Below, in pieces: positions 5,752 through 5,878 of a stretch of DNA of 5,878 nucleotides. Source of the stretch: Pirellulaceae bacterium (lineage in GTDB: Bacteria; Planctomycetota; Planctomycetia; Pirellulales; Pirellulaceae); assembly GCA_020846515.1 (NCBI GenBank), contig JADLDX010000818.1, positions 1-5,878 on the forward strand, given 5' to 3'. Numbering within the stretch: the first letter of the stretch is position 1; each line of letters opens with the position of its first letter. Below the pieces are notes generated by a model. The model did not search any database, was not told the DNA's origin, and was given only the letters and a program-made list of their open reading frames with translations. Both the position numbers and the translations under genes were made by a program.

Positions 5752-5784
5752 GGGGCTCATGCTTTGGTTAGCAAAGCGGGCCCC
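5752..5784 (+). terminator. Stem-loop after the cytochrome gene
   Basis: GCTTTG (5761-5766) pairs with CAAAGC (5772-5777) around a 5-base loop. An outer stem, GGGGC (5752-5756) with GCCCC (5780-5784), extends it across a small internal loop. It starts about 19 bases after the stop codon, where a transcript end is expected. There is no T run, only a C-rich tail, so it may stabilise the 3' end rather than end transcription. Confidence 0.4.
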
Positions 5785-5810
5785 CTCCCCGCCTGAGCTG
5801 ACGCCAGGCG

Positions 5811-5839
5811 ACCCTCCCGCTGCTACGCAGCAAGAGGGT
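5811..5839. repeat. Stem-loop, possible dispersed intergenic palindrome
   Basis: ACCCTC (5811-5816) pairs with GAGGGT (5834-5839), and an inner stem GCTGC (5819-5823) with GCAGC (5827-5831) has a 3-base loop. The two stems are separated by a 2x2 internal loop. It is the second stem-loop after the cytochrome gene and could be a second terminator or a repeat-family member. Only one copy is in the window. Confidence 0.4.
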
Positions 5840-5878
5840 TAGTGCGCCGCACTGGCGAGTTCGCAGCGGAGTGCTTCA

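Overview
The window looks like chromosomal DNA of a planctomycete, most likely of the Pirellulaceae type. This is inferred from protein content: an exported squalene-cyclase-like repeat protein carrying a c-type heme motif, a zinc-ribbon protein with a TerB-like tail, a large Tat-exported orphan protein and a c554-like tetraheme cytochrome. The genes are also single units on alternating strands with sizeable gaps, as is common in that group. No phage, transposon, CRISPR or antibiotic cluster signature was found.

Layout. Positions 1-299 are non-coding and hold hairpins, including a likely terminator for the tRNA. A complete tRNA-Asn(GUU) lies on the minus strand at 300-372, with a possible promoter just upstream. 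Positions 373-843 are a gene-free, pyrimidine-rich stretch with several hairpins. A minus-strand gene (844-1893) encodes the secreted alpha/alpha-toroid protein with one CxxCH. A divergent intergenic region (1894-2244) separates it from a plus-strand gene (2245-3789) for the Tat-exported 514-residue protein. That gene converges on a minus-strand gene (3861-4505) for the zinc-ribbon/TerB-like protein, with a 9-bp inverted repeat at the convergence. A second divergent gap leads to the membrane-anchored tetraheme cytochrome (4621-5733). The last 145 bases hold two stem-loops and no gene.

Three of the four proteins are predicted to act outside the cytoplasm, and two carry c-type heme motifs. No two protein genes form an operon, so a shared pathway is possible but not shown by the arrangement. 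The least explained items are the Tat-exported histidine-rich protein and the joining of a heme motif to a toroid fold that lacks the squalene-hopene cyclase active-site motif. I see no clear evidence for a wholly new multi-gene system here.
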